DNA of 64,000 nt from Stenotrophomonas sp. UBA2629 (GCA_002359895.1 DEOB01000006.1:62001-126000); one strand, 5' to 3'. Positions 1-9,700 are shown, numbered from the stretch's first letter. Notes: generated by a model not told the origin, from the letters alone. Made by a program: numbers and translations.

Positions 1-2
1 CG

Positions 3-236
3 TGGTACGGCCTGGCTGCGGGCGCGCTGGCGCTGGGCCTGATCGGCATCTGCGGGCTGGCCCTGCGGCCACCGTTGGCTGCGTTGTCGCAAAGTTATGG
101 CAGCCCGTTCGTGTTGCACGGGTTGGATCTTTTCCATTCTTCGATGGTGCTGGTCGCCACGACGATCCTGGGTTGGTTGGGGGCGTGGCTGGTGACCGGC
201 CATTTCCTCCGGCAGACTCGCGCGACCGAAACCTGA
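3..236 (+). CDS. ftsX: Cell division protein FtsX, C-terminal fragment
   Basis: This is the 3' end of a gene entering from the left; the frame is open from base 3 and stops with TGA at 234-236, giving 77 residues. The fragment carries the last transmembrane segments of FtsX, with the family-typical end GWLGAWLVTGHFLRQ close to E. coli FtsX (GWVAAWLATVQHLR). FtsX is the inner-membrane partner of the ATPase FtsE and couples the divisome to peptidoglycan hydrolases. Position just before rpoH agrees with the common ftsE-ftsX-rpoH order of gammaproteobacteria, here with two extra genes inserted. Its stop lies 7 bases before the next start, so they are probably co-transcribed. Confidence 0.85.
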   Translation, partial: WYGLAAGALALGLIGICGLALRPPLAALSQSYGSPFVLHGLDLFHSSMVLVATTILGWLGAWLVTGHFLRQTRATET

Positions 237-243
237 GGCCGGC

Positions 244-1086
244 ATGTCCACGCAAGAGCTCAAGCATCTGATCAGCGACGCACCGCGGGTGATGGTGGTC
301 GATGGTTCCAAACTGGTACGCCGCCTCATCAACGATGTGCTCAAGCGCGAACTGCCCGACGTGGAAGTGGTGGGCTGCGCCAGCATTGAGGAAGCCCGCC
401 AGGCGCTGGCGGCAGGCCCGGTGCATCTGGTCACCACTTCGTTGGCGTTGCCGGACGGTGATGGCTTGGCCTTGGCACGCAGCGTGCGCGAGGCGGCAGG
501 GCAGGCGTATGTGCCGGTGATCGTGGTGTCCGGTGATGCCCAGCAGCATCTGGAACAACGCCGCTTCACCGAATACGTCACCGACTATTTCGACAAGGCA
601 CTCGGCCACGAAGCATTGGCCGCTTTCATCCGTGGCTATGTGCAGCCCGAGCCGGTGGCCGATGCCACCGTGCTGTATGTCGAGGACAGCCGCGTGGTGG
701 CCGAAGCCACCAAGCGCATGCTGGAGCGGCACAACCTGCATGTGGTGCATGTGCTCACCGCCGAAGATGCGTTTTCGCTGCTTACCGCCGAGTCGCTGGG
801 CCGCACCACGCGGGAAGTGGACCTGGTGCTGACCGACGTGACCTTGAAGGGTGAGTTGAGTGGGCGTGATGTGGTCGAGCGCATCCGCATTGATTTCGGC
901 TACGGCAAGCGCCGCCTGCCGGTGCTGGTGATGACCGGTGACGGCAACCCGCACAACCAGTCGGCGCTGTTGCAGGCAGGTGCCAATGACCTGGTGCAGA
1001 AGCCCATCGAAGAACGCCTGTTGGTGACCAAGGTGTTGTTCCAGCTGCGGCTGGCGCGCTTGGCACAACCGGCGGTCACGCTGTGA
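244..1086 (+). CDS. Response regulator with two receiver domains, the first degenerate
   Basis: The 280-residue protein is two REC domains in tandem and no output domain, so it would act by protein contact or as a phosphate relay. REC2 (about 141-270) has the full active site: E147/D148 acidic pair, D198 phospho-acceptor, T231 and K253. REC1 (about 14-130) is decayed: the acidic pair reads D20-G21 and the phospho-acceptor position in HLVTTSLALP is Ser66 instead of Asp. A GAGG sequence 6 bases before the ATG overlaps the ftsX stop. No kinase gene is nearby, so the partner is unknown. The stop overlaps the GTG start of ung. Confidence 0.8.
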   Translation: MSTQELKHLISDAPRVMVVDGSKLVRRLINDVLKRELPDVEVVGCASIEEARQALAAGPVHLVTTSLALPDGDGLALARSVREAAGQAYVPVIVVSGDAQQHLEQRRFTEYVTDYFDKALGHEALAAFIRGYVQPEPVADATVLYVEDSRVVAEATKRMLERHNLHVVHVLTAEDAFSLLTAESLGRTTREVDLVLTDVTLKGELSGRDVVERIRIDFGYGKRRLPVLVMTGDGNPHNQSALLQAGANDLVQKPIEERLLVTKVLFQLRLARLAQPAVTL

Positions 1087-1802
1087 CGGCCGAGGACGCA
1101 CCGCAGATCCAGCTGGAGCCCAGTTGGAAGGCGCACATCGGCGACTGGCTGCTGCGCCCGGACATGCGCGAGCTGTCGGCATTCCTGCGCCAGCGCAAGG
1201 CTGCAGGCGCACATGTATTCCCGCCCGGCCCGCAGATGTTTGCCGCCTTTGACGCCACGCCGTTCGAGCAGGTGAAGGTGGTGGTGCTGGGCCAAGACCC
1301 GTACCACGGCTATGGTCAGGCGCACGGTTTGAGTTTTTCGGTGCCGCCCGGTGTGCCGGTGCCGCCGTCACTGCTCAACATCTATAAAGAGATCGAAACC
1401 GACCTGGGCATCCCGCGCCCGGATCACGGCTATCTGATTCCCTGGGCGCAGCAGGGCGTGCTGCTGCTCAACGCGGTGCTGACCGTGGAAGAGAGCAAAG
1501 CCGGTGCCCACCAGGGCCGGGGTTGGGAGGGCTTCACCGATCACGTGGTGGACGTGCTCAACCGCGAGCGCGAAGGCCTGGTGTTTCTGCTGTGGGGCGC
1601 TTACGCCCAACAGAAAGGCAAGGTCATCGACACCCGCCGCCACCGCGTGCTGAAAGCGCCGCACCCGTCGCCGCTGTCGGCGCACCGCGGTTTCATGGGC
1701 TGCCGCCATTTCTCGCAGGCCAACGAGTACCTGCAGCGCCGTGGCCAAACGCCGATCGACTGGAGGCTGCCGGCGCGGGCAGCGCTGGACATCGGCGGCT
1801 GA
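1083..1802 (+). CDS. ung: Uracil-DNA glycosylase (family 1)
   Basis: Removes uracil from DNA at the first step of base excision repair. The 239-residue product has normal Ung length. It shows the water-activating motif GQDPYHGYGQAHGLSFSV with catalytic D72, and the C-terminal loop HPSPLSAHRGFMGCRHFSQ with H194, the transition-state histidine. The start is a GTG at 1083 that overlaps the stop of the response-regulator gene in a GTGA junction, so translation is probably coupled. A 181-bp gap with its own promoter separates it from rpoH. Confidence 0.95.
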   Translation: MTAEDAPQIQLEPSWKAHIGDWLLRPDMRELSAFLRQRKAAGAHVFPPGPQMFAAFDATPFEQVKVVVLGQDPYHGYGQAHGLSFSVPPGVPVPPSLLNIYKEIETDLGIPRPDHGYLIPWAQQGVLLLNAVLTVEESKAGAHQGRGWEGFTDHVVDVLNREREGLVFLLWGAYAQQKGKVIDTRRHRVLKAPHPSPLSAHRGFMGCRHFSQANEYLQRRGQTPIDWRLPARAALDIGG

Positions 1803-1928
1803 ATCAGGTTGATCCTTGTCATATGCGTATGACGCAGGGTTTGCTACGTTATGGGTCTTGCTTGAGTGCCCTCGTTTCTGTCGCCTATTCATGTTGTTGA
1901 GTGGATTTTGCGTCAAAAACAGAACACT

Positions 1929-1956
1929 GGAACTTTTTCTGTACTGGTCAGTCCAA
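1929..1956 (+). promoter_or_regulatory. Candidate RpoE (sigma-E) promoter of rpoH
   Basis: The sequence reads GGAACTT, then 16 bases, then TCCAA. GAACTT with a 16-base spacer and a TC-rich -10 is the sigma-E pattern, and TCNAA is the -10 form described for xanthomonads. The predicted start site is about 20 bases before the rpoH ATG. Control of rpoH by RpoE is known in E. coli and reported in Xanthomonas, so the placement makes biological sense; it has not been tested here. Confidence 0.55.
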
Positions 1957-1983
1957 TAGCCCGGACTGCTAAGATGAGATCCT

Positions 1984-2859
1984 ATGAACCTGAACGCCTC
2001 TACTGCCCTTGTGGCAAACAATCTCCCGATTCCCAGTGCGCTCGGCTCGCTGGACGCCTATATCGGTGCCGTGCACCAGATACCGGTGTTGTCGGTCGAG
2101 GATGAGCAGGAGCTGGCCCGCCGATTCCGCGATGAGCTGGATCTGGACGCCGCCCGTGAACTGGTGCACTCGCACCTGCGCTTCGTCGTGCACGTGGCCC
2201 GTGGCTATAACGGCTACGGCCTGCAGCTGGGCGATCTGATCCAGGAAGGCAACATCGGCCTGATGAAGGCGGTCAAGCGTTTCGACCCGGAAATGGGCGT
2301 ACGCCTGGTGTCCTTTGCGGTGCATTGGATCCGCGCCGAGATGCATGAGTTCATTCTCAAGAACTGGCGCATCGTCAAAGTTGCGACGACCAAGGCGCAG
2401 CGCAAGTTGTTCTTCAACCTGCGCAAGTCCAAGACCCGCCTGGGCTGGATGAACGCGGCCGAAGTCAGCGCCGTGGCCAAGGACCTGAACGTCTCCGAGC
2501 GTGAAGTGATGGAGATGGAGTCGCGCTTGTCCGGTCGCGATATCGGCTTTGATATGTCCTCCGATGACGATGACGATCATGCGCCGCCGTCGCCGGCTGC
2601 TTACCTGGTTGCGCGTGATGAAGATCCGTCGCAGGCCTATGAGCGCGAAGACAGCGAAGACAACCAGATGCAGCTGCTGCGCGAAGGTCTGGCCAAGCTG
2701 GACCAACGTTCGCGCGACATCATCGCCCGCCGTTGGCTGGACGCTGACAGCAAGGTGACGCTGCAGGAGTTGGCCGATGAGTACGGTGTGTCGGCAGAAC
2801 GCATCCGCCAGATCGAGGCCAATGCGCTGAAGAAGATGAAGGCGCTGTTCGCCGCCTGA
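1984..2859 (+). CDS. rpoH: RNA polymerase heat-shock sigma factor (sigma-32)
   Basis: Directs transcription of heat-shock genes. The 291-residue protein has region 2 (GDLIQEGNIGLMKAVKRF), the RpoH box QRKLFFNLRKSK that separates sigma-32 from other group 3 factors, and a region 4 helix-turn-helix (LQELADEYGVSAERIRQIE). An acidic, Asp-rich stretch (SSDDDDDH, about 190-197) lies before region 4. The ATG at 1984 follows the candidate RpoE promoter. A strong hairpin follows the stop. Stability control by chaperones and proteases and 5' mRNA folding are known for the family but cannot be judged from this sequence. Confidence 0.95.
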   Translation: MNLNASTALVANNLPIPSALGSLDAYIGAVHQIPVLSVEDEQELARRFRDELDLDAARELVHSHLRFVVHVARGYNGYGLQLGDLIQEGNIGLMKAVKRFDPEMGVRLVSFAVHWIRAEMHEFILKNWRIVKVATTKAQRKLFFNLRKSKTRLGWMNAAEVSAVAKDLNVSEREVMEMESRLSGRDIGFDMSSDDDDDHAPPSPAAYLVARDEDPSQAYEREDSEDNQMQLLREGLAKLDQRSRDIIARRWLDADSKVTLQELADEYGVSAERIRQIEANALKKMKALFAA

Positions 2860-2883
2860 TTCAGGCGCGGCAATGCAGGTAAA

Positions 2884-2913
2884 CAGAAGGCCCGGAGAAA
2901 TCCGGGCCTTCTG
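2884..2913 (+). terminator. Hairpin terminator after rpoH
   Basis: A perfect 13-bp stem (CAGAAGGCCCGGA with its complement) closed by a GAAA tetraloop lies 25 bases after the rpoH stop. There is no long T run after it, so it may be a strong pause or a weak intrinsic terminator. Confidence 0.6.
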
Positions 2914-3129
2914 CATATGCGCGATTGTGTGAGCTGGCTGCCGCCGCGTCATGCCTGGCAGCGCAGGCCGGTGATGTGCGCCTTCAATCATGTGTTGCTG
3001 TCGCGGTATCGAACAGACTGCATTGCAGGCGATCCGGTGCCGATGTGATCTTCATGCAACGCTGCCGCGCACATGCTTCCGTATACTGGCAGGGTGTAGA
3101 TTGCGGGCTTCTGCAACGTGGAGCTGACA

Positions 3130-3531
3130 ATGAAAGGTAGCTGCCTGTGTGGTGCGATCGAAGTGGTTGCCGGTGAGCATTCCGAAATTGGTCTGTGTCA
3201 CTGCAGCATGTGCCGGCGTTGGTCCGGCGGGCCGCTGTTTGCGGCGCATTGCGATGACAAGGTGCAGTTCAATGGCGCCGCGCCCAAGGCGTACCGCTCA
3301 TCGGAATGGGCCGAGCGCGGCTTCTGCGGGGAGTGCGGCACGCATCTTTTTTATCGTCTGGTGCCCGATGGTGCGTACTTTCTCCCGGCCGGTCTGTTCC
3401 AGGACCGGGAGTTCGCGCTGTCCAGCCAGATATTCATCGACGAGAAGCCACCGTTCTACACCTTGGCCAACGACACGCCGACTTTGACCGGCAAGCAGGT
3501 GTTCGAACAGTTCGCCACCGGCGCGGACTGA
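3130..3531 (+). CDS. GFA-family (CENP-V/glutathione-dependent formaldehyde-activating-like) zinc protein
   Basis: The 133-residue protein has the complete cysteine pattern of the GFA/CENP-V fold: C5xC7, C23xC25xxC28 and C66xxC69, which bind two zinc ions in the family. Members include glutathione-dependent formaldehyde-activating enzyme, but most are of unknown function and specificity cannot be inferred. The ATG at 3130 is chosen because GGAG lies 6-7 bases before it; a GTG four codons upstream has no such site. It stands alone between the rpoH terminator and the convergent ndh gene. Confidence 0.8.
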   Translation: MKGSCLCGAIEVVAGEHSEIGLCHCSMCRRWSGGPLFAAHCDDKVQFNGAAPKAYRSSEWAERGFCGECGTHLFYRLVPDGAYFLPAGLFQDREFALSSQIFIDEKPPFYTLANDTPTLTGKQVFEQFATGAD

Positions 3532-3561
3532 GCCGGTGGCGTTGATGAGGTCGCGCTGCGC

Positions 3562-4857
3562 CTACTGCGTTTTTTCAGGGGCGACCGGTTGGCGTGATTC
3601 GTAGGGGCTGCCAAGGATGATGCGTGCGCTGCGCTGGTAGCTCCAGTACGCCACCGCCCAGTTGAGCAGCACCACCAGCCGGTTGCGGAAGCCGATGAGG
3701 AAAAACACGTGCGCGGCCAGCCAGAACCACCAGGCCAGCAGGCCGGACAGCTGCAGCTTGCCCACGTGCACGATGGCAGCCATGCGGCCGATGGTCGCCA
3801 GATTGCCTTGGTCCGCATAACGGAATGGCGGCGGCGCGGATTTGCCCTGCAGCCGGGCGCGGATGCTGCTGGCGATGTGTGCGCCCATCTGCTTGGCGGC
3901 CGGTGCCACGCCGGGAACCGCGCGGCCGTCGGCCTGCATCAATGCGGCCAGGTCACCGGCGACGAAAATTTCCGGATGGCCGGGAACGGTGAGGTCGGGT
4001 TGAACGAGTACACGTCCTGCGCGATCCAGCGGCACGTCCAACGCGCGGCCCAACGGTGAGGCGGCAACACCGGCCGCCCACACCACGGTACGCGCCGGCA
4101 CGAAGTTCTCGCCCAGTTGGAAACCGTGCGCGTCGATGTTGTTGACCGGCGTGCCGGTGAGTACTTCCACGCCCAGTTTTTCCAACTGTTGGCGGGCTTT
4201 GAGTGAGAGCGCCTCGGGGAACGAAGACAGCACGCGTGGGCCGGCTTCCACCAAGCGCACCTTGGCCGAGGCCGGGTCGATGTGACGGAACTCGTTCCTG
4301 AGCGTGTGGCGGGCGATTTCGGCCAGTGTTCCGGCCAATTCCACACCGGTCGGGCCACCGCCGACCACCGCGAAGCTGAGCCAAGCGGCTTTGGTGTCCG
4401 GGTCGGGCTCGGCTTCGGCGCGTTCGAACGCAAGCAGCAGCTTGCGACGCAGCAGCAGGGCGTCATCCAAAGTCTTCAGGCCCGGCGCGTCCTTGGCCCA
4501 TTCGTCGTGGCCGAAGTAGGCATGCGTGGCGCCGCTGGCGACCATCAGCAGGTCGTACTCCACGGCGCTGGCATCGCCCAGCAGCACGCGCCGTTGTTCT
4601 TTGTCGATGGCGACCACCTCACCGAGCCGCACATCAACATTGGGCTGTTTGCGCAGGATGTGGCGCAGCGGCGCGGCGATATCCGGCGATGACAGCCCGG
4701 CGGTGGCAACCTGATACAGCAGCGGTTGGAAGAGGTGGTGATTGCGCCGGTCAATCAGGGTGATGCGCACCCGGGCATCTGCGAGGGCGCGGGTGGCCCA
4801 CAGTCCGGCGAAACCACCGCCGACGATGACCAGGTGGGGCACTGGGTCGTGTGGCAT
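3562..4857 (-). CDS. ndh: Type II NADH dehydrogenase
   Basis: A single-subunit, non-proton-pumping NADH:quinone oxidoreductase at the inner face of the membrane. The 431-residue product has two Rossmann dinucleotide motifs: VIVGGGFAG near the N-terminus for FAD and VVGGGPTGVELAGTLAE in the middle for NADH. A hydrophobic, Trp-rich C-terminal stretch (LLAWWFWLAAHVFFLIGF) would anchor it to the membrane. The start at 4857 is preferred because GAGGAGA lies just before it; an upstream ATG at 4926 lacks this. The gene is convergent with the GFA gene and divergent from the NYN gene. Confidence 0.9.
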   Translation of the reverse strand: MPHDPVPHLVIVGGGFAGLWATRALADARVRITLIDRRNHHLFQPLLYQVATAGLSSPDIAAPLRHILRKQPNVDVRLGEVVAIDKEQRRVLLGDASAVEYDLLMVASGATHAYFGHDEWAKDAPGLKTLDDALLLRRKLLLAFERAEAEPDPDTKAAWLSFAVVGGGPTGVELAGTLAEIARHTLRNEFRHIDPASAKVRLVEAGPRVLSSFPEALSLKARQQLEKLGVEVLTGTPVNNIDAHGFQLGENFVPARTVVWAAGVAASPLGRALDVPLDRAGRVLVQPDLTVPGHPEIFVAGDLAALMQADGRAVPGVAPAAKQMGAHIASSIRARLQGKSAPPPFRYADQGNLATIGRMAAIVHVGKLQLSGLLAWWFWLAAHVFFLIGFRNRLVVLLNWAVAYWSYQRSARIILGSPYESRQPVAPEKTQ

Positions 4858-4981
4858 GAACTCTCCTCGGGGCCGGCGGGCCGGCCAATGGCAAGAACGG
4901 GCGCCGACGATGATTGCATGTGACACGGCGTGAACACGAATTGGTGATACTGGTACTCAGTCTTTTGTCATGGAGCGCACC

Positions 4982-5806
4982 GTGTCCGAGTCCGAGAAGC
5001 GAATTGCTTTGTTGATTGATGCAGACAACGCGCCGGCATCGAAGATCGACGAGATTCTGGTGGAAGTAGCCGGCTACGGCGTGGCCAACGTGCGCCGCGC
5101 CTATGGCGACTGGAAAAACCCACGACTGAAAGGCTGGGAAAGCGTGCTGCATGAGTTCGCCATTCGTCCCATTCAACAATTTGCTTATTCCAAGGGGAAA
5201 AATGCCTCGGACATGGCGATGGTGGTGGATGGCATGGACCTGCTGTACACGCGCAACCTGGACGCGTTTGCGATTGTGTCCAGCGATGCGGATTTCACCC
5301 CGCTGGTGATGCGGCTGCTGACCGATGGCGTGAAGGTGTACGGCTTTGGTGAGCAGAAAACACCGCTGGCCTTCGTCAATGCCTGCTCGAAATTCATCTA
5401 CCTGGAAGCGCTGGGAAACACCGAGCCCGAGTTGCCGGAAGTAACGAGTGAGCCGGCAAATGCGGCAGCGCCCGCGCAAGCAACAGTGGGTGCCGAAGCT
5501 GGCGTGGCTGCACCAGCGTTGGCCGAACCGATCAAGCCGCGCTCTGGCAGCGACCTGCGCGGTGATGCACGTTTGGTCAACCTGCTGCGTGGTGCAGTGG
5601 AAGCCGCTGCCGATGAGCAGGGCTGGGCCATGCTCAGTGCGGTGGGCAATCAGATTGCCAACCGTGCTTCGTTTGATTCGCGCAACTACGGCTACCGCAA
5701 GTTGAGCGACCTGATCAAAGAGATTGGTCTGTTTGAACTGAAGAAGGTAGGCAAAGTGCAGACGGTGCGCGCGCTGCCACGCAAGAGTGCGCGTAGTGAG
5801 CGCTAG
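4982..5806 (+). CDS. NYN-domain putative RNase with C-terminal LOTUS/OST-HTH domain
   Basis: The N-terminal half (about 1-150) is a NYN/PIN-like nuclease domain with the expected acidic clusters: LIDADNAP, KNASDMAMVVDGMDLL and SSDADFTPLV. A low-complexity Ala/Glu linker follows, then a LOTUS (OST-HTH) module from about 180 (DLRGDARLVNLLRGAVEAA ... YGYRKLSDLIKEIGLFEL). This architecture is known in bacterial LabA/limkain-like proteins and is presumed to bind and cut RNA; the target is unknown. The GTG at 4982 has GGAG 6 bases upstream; an ATG at 4970 is the alternative and would add four residues. Confidence 0.8.
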   Translation: MSESEKRIALLIDADNAPASKIDEILVEVAGYGVANVRRAYGDWKNPRLKGWESVLHEFAIRPIQQFAYSKGKNASDMAMVVDGMDLLYTRNLDAFAIVSSDADFTPLVMRLLTDGVKVYGFGEQKTPLAFVNACSKFIYLEALGNTEPELPEVTSEPANAAAPAQATVGAEAGVAAPALAEPIKPRSGSDLRGDARLVNLLRGAVEAAADEQGWAMLSAVGNQIANRASFDSRNYGYRKLSDLIKEIGLFELKKVGKVQTVRALPRKSARSER

Positions 5807-5839
5807 ACTGAGTGGACGATTGATCGAGGAGCAGGGTTG

Positions 5840-6460
5840 ATGTTGAAGATCTGGGGGCGCCGCAATTCCAGCAACGTGCGCAAGGTGTTGTGGTGCGCCG
5901 AGGAAATTGGCCTGCCCTACGAATCCATCGAAGTGGGTGGTGCGTTTGGTGGCACGCAGACAGCGGAGTACCGCGCGATGAATCCCAATGGGCTGGTGCC
6001 AGTGATCGAGGATCATGGCCTGCCGTTGTGGGAGTCCAATGCGATCGTGCGTTACCTGAGTGCGCGTTATGCGCTGGGCACGTTGTATCCCGAAGACGTT
6101 GTGCAACGTGCGCAGAGCGAGAAGTGGATGGACTGGACCACGTCCACGTTTGCAGTACCGTTCCGTGATCTGTTCTGGGGCACCTTGCGTACCGCACCGG
6201 CTGATCGCGATGAAGTGCGCATAGCTGCCGCCCTGCTGCGTTGTGGTGAGTTGTTGATGCTGGCCGATGCCGAACTGGAGCGGCAGCCGTGGTTGTCGGG
6301 CGAGGACTTCGCGATGGGCGACATTCCGCTGGGTGCGTTTGCCTATGCGTGGTTCGAGATGCCGATCCAACGCCCGGAGTTGCCGCATCTGGCTGCGTGG
6401 TATGAGCGGCTGCAACAGCGGCCGGCGTATCGCAGAGGTGTGATGACCGCGTTGACGTGA
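5840..6460 (+). CDS. Glutathione S-transferase family protein
   Basis: The 206-residue protein has a thioredoxin-like N-terminal domain (LKIWGRRNSSNVRKVLW; the Ser pair is the likely catalytic site) with the conserved NPNGLVPVIED cis-proline loop and ESNAIVRYL glutathione-contact segment, followed by an all-helical C-terminal domain. It presumably conjugates or reduces small electrophiles with glutathione; the substrate is unknown. AGGAG lies 8 bases before the ATG at 5840. It follows the NYN gene by 33 bases and may share its transcript. Confidence 0.88.
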   Translation: MLKIWGRRNSSNVRKVLWCAEEIGLPYESIEVGGAFGGTQTAEYRAMNPNGLVPVIEDHGLPLWESNAIVRYLSARYALGTLYPEDVVQRAQSEKWMDWTTSTFAVPFRDLFWGTLRTAPADRDEVRIAAALLRCGELLMLADAELERQPWLSGEDFAMGDIPLGAFAYAWFEMPIQRPELPHLAAWYERLQQRPAYRRGVMTALT

Positions 6461-6528
6461 GGGGTTGAGGGGTGAGTTTGGTGGTTTGCTCGATGCTTTT
6501 CGAGACCTTGCTTGGAGCTTTGCTTGAA

Positions 6529-6668
6529 GCCCCTCTCCCGCTTGCGGGAGAGGGGTTGGGGTGAGGGCAGCTTTGGCTTTGGTTGAAGAGCAGTAGCAGC
6601 ACATCAACAACAGCAACAGCGCCCCCATCCGCCCTTCGGGCACCTTCCCCCGCACGCGGGAGAAGGGA
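6529..6668. repeat. Dispersed palindromic repeat pair, copy 1
   Basis: Two arms are present. The first (6529-6568) is a palindrome built on CCCCTCTCCCG and its complement CGGGAGAGGGG, followed by TTGGGGTGAGGGC. The second, 6620-6668, starts CGCCCCCATCCGCCC and ends in CCCGCACGCGGGAGAAGGG. The same arms recur at 22127-22221 and 30009-30120 in this window, always between genes. The arrangement is that of REP-type elements. It fills most of the 310-base gap between the GST gene and the TonB receptor; nothing else is visible there except the terminator. Confidence 0.8.
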
Positions 6669-6703
6669 AAGCGGCTTGCGTCGGTTCTTGCGGTAGCTGC
6701 AAA

Positions 6704-6735
6704 GAAAAGCCGCGCTGTTGCCAGCGCGGCTTTTC
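6704..6735 (-). terminator. Terminator of the TonB-dependent receptor gene
   Basis: A perfect 14-bp stem, GAAAAGCCGCGCTG with its complement, encloses the loop TTGC. On the minus strand the stem is followed by a T-rich tract (CTTTTCTTT), and it begins 35 bases past the receptor stop. It may also stop rightward transcripts from the GST gene. Confidence 0.85.
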
Positions 6736-6770
6736 ATTAGCTCCGTGCACTGGGCACGGTTACAACGGTC

Positions 6771-9700
6771 TTAGAACTTCCAGTTCACGCCGAAATAGAC
6801 CACACGGCCCGCGTAACCGTTGGAGTAGAAACGGGCCTTGGTGTCGTTGCCAAGATGCGTGCGCGTCTCTTCCTTGGTCAGGTTCAACACCGAGGCAGTC
6901 AAGCTCAGTGCCGGGGTGACGTTGTAGGCGGCGTTCAGGTCGATCTGCTGGTAGGGCTCCTGGTAGAGGTTCAGGCCGCTGACCAGGCCCTGGACCACTT
7001 CTCCGCGGCGGTTCCAAGAGGCTCGCAGCAGCAGTTTTTCCACTTCATAGAACACGGTGAAGTTGGCCTGGTTCTCGGCGCTGCCAACCAGCGGTGACTT
7101 GCCGATCGCCGTGCCGTCTTCCAGGGTGATAGCCGCTTCGTTGGTGTCGTTCCAGGTGTAGTTCGCCTGGAAGCCCAGGCCGAAGTCCAGCGTATGCTGC
7201 GCGTAGAACTCCACACCCTGCGACACCGCATCACGACCACCGGCGGTGGTGGAGTAGTTCTGCACGACCACGCTCTGTCCGCCGACGTTCTGCGTCACGT
7301 CCTGCACCACCGGTACCGAGAAGTTGCTGACGTCCTTGCGGAACAGGCCCAGGCCCAGCACCGAGCCCGGCTGGAAGTACCACTCCACGCCGATGTCGTA
7401 TTGGGTGGCCTTGTAGGCTTCCAGATTCTTGTTGCTGCCCGAGCCGTACCAGCCCTGCTCGCTGGCGCCACCGGTGAGGCGGCGGTCGTTGACGTATTCA
7501 GGGCTGAAGTATTCCAGGTTGCCCGGTGCGGCGATGTTGCTGTAGCTCGGGCGCGAGATCACCTTGGAGGCGGCTGCGCGCAACAGCAGGTTCTCGGTCA
7601 GGTCGTAGGCCAGGTTGAAGCTGGGCAGCACGTCGGTGTAGCTGCGGTCCAGGCCGCTGACCGCGAACGACTCTTCGCGCTGCTGGTCGTCCGAGAGCCG
7701 CCAGTACCCTTCGGTGCCGCAATAGGTATCGGCGGGTGCGCCACCGGGTACCGTCGCGCCGGCTTGGCAGGCCAGCGGGTTGCCGTTGGCGTCGTCGTAG
7801 AAGTAGTCGTTGTACGAGGTGACCTTGTCGGTGGAATCGGCGTGTTGGCGGGTGCTGACCACGCGTACGCCGACGTTGCCGCGCAGGCGCTCGGTACGGA
7901 AATTGGCCTGCAGGTAGGTGGAGTAGATCTTTTCGTCCACGTTGTAGACGAAGTTGTCCTCGTTGCGGGTCTGCATCGGCCCGTAGGTTTTATTGAGATA
8001 CGAGATGTAGGCCGGATAGTTGATGGCCGGAAACGCGCTTGCATTGATGCCGCCGGCCAAGTTGCCCATGCCGTAGATGAAGTCCGGCGAGAACTGCTGG
8101 GCGATGTCGTTGCAACGGCCGTTCCAGTAGCGGTTGCCGTAGTCACTCGGGTCGGTGCCGGGGCAGGCCCAGTAGCTGTTGCCGGTGCTGCGGTGGATGC
8201 CGCCGTCGCGGTATTTGACGCCGAACTGCAGCGATTCCAGGAAGCCGGAATCGTTGTGCCAAGTGGTATCGATCTGGGCGAACTTCTGCTGGTTGGTGTT
8301 ACGGGTCCAGGACGAGCCGGTGGAGCCGAGGTCAACCTGCAGGATGCCGTTCTTCAGGTTCTGCATCAGTTCCGGCGAGAACGCCATCGACGGTGTGCCG
8401 GTCAGGCTCCAGGAGCTGGCCAGGTTGCCCAGGTTCCAACTGCCGTCCGCATTCTGGCTGCGCGGCTTGAGCGGCACCGAGAACTGCAGCGACGGGCCAC
8501 CCTCGGCCCAGGTGCGGCCGCCCTTGAAGGCGATGTCGACCGATTCACCGCGCCATTCGGCGGAGAAATCGACGGTCTGCGACAGTGCTTCTTCGAGGTT
8601 GTAGCTGCCGGTGATCTGCGGGGTGGGCACGGTGCAGTCGTCCGAGCCCCAGCCGCCCGGGGCCATGCCGCCGGCGGCAGCATCAGTCTCGCTGCAATAG
8701 TAGGCCTTGCCGGGGTGCTTGCTGTAGTCGGCGCCGGTGACGATGGTGCCGCTCGGGTCCATGGTCAGACCATCGAGCAGCCGCCCGCCAGCCCAGTTGC
8801 CGTCGCCCCAATAGCGGGCGATGTTCCATTCCGGCACCTTGATGGTGTGGGTCTGGGAGTTCTGCGACAGGTCGAAGCGGAAGTAGTTCGCGGTCAGGGT
8901 GAGGTTGTCCACCGGCTTGAACTGGAGGGTGATCTGGCCGCCCTTGCGCTCGCGTTCCTCGTCCTTGACGTCGAGGTTCACCGAGGTCGGCATCATGAAG
9001 CCGGTGTAGTACTTGCCGTTCTGATCGTAGAAGCCGGTGCCGCCCCACCAGTTGGAGTTGAAGTCGGAGGGGTTGCCGTTGACGTCAACCGCAGTGCCAC
9101 CTTCGTCACGGCCGTACCAGGACCAGCCTTCGGTGCTGGCACCCATGGTGCGGGTGGTGCGCTTCTGGTCGGTGTAACCGACGAACACGCCGAAGCGGTC
9201 GTCCTTGTCATGCCACGAATAGGAGGCCGAGATCTGGCCGTCGGTCTTTTTTGTGGTGTCGGCCCAAGTGCCTTCGACGGAGACGAAGCCGGTGTTGGAT
9301 TCCATGTCCAGCGGGCGGCGCGTATGCAGGATCACCGTGCCGCCGATACCGCCTTCGTCGATGCGCGCTTCCGGCGACTTGAACAGCTCGGCGCTGCCCA
9401 GCATGTTCGCCGGCAGCAGGGTGTAGTTGAACGAACGGGTCGGGTCGCCGTTGGATTCGGCGGTGGCCACGTAGTTGCCGTTCAACTCGGTCAGGGTCAG
9501 CTCAGAGGACAGGCCGCGCACGCTGACGTTTTTACCTTCGCCACCGTCGCGGGTGACGATCACGCCCGGCACGCGCTGCAGTGCATCGGCGACGTTTTTG
9601 TCGGGGAACTTGCCCACGTCTTCGGCGGTGATGATTTCCACCACGGCGTTGGCGTCGCGCTTCTGCTCAAGGCTTTTTTCGATGGCGTAGCGGTAGCCGG

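Noticed and set aside
4751..6655. Long minus-strand frame opposite the NYN and GST genes
   Set aside because: It runs through two convincing coding regions and through repeat DNA; its predicted product is low-complexity His/Arg/Gln-rich.
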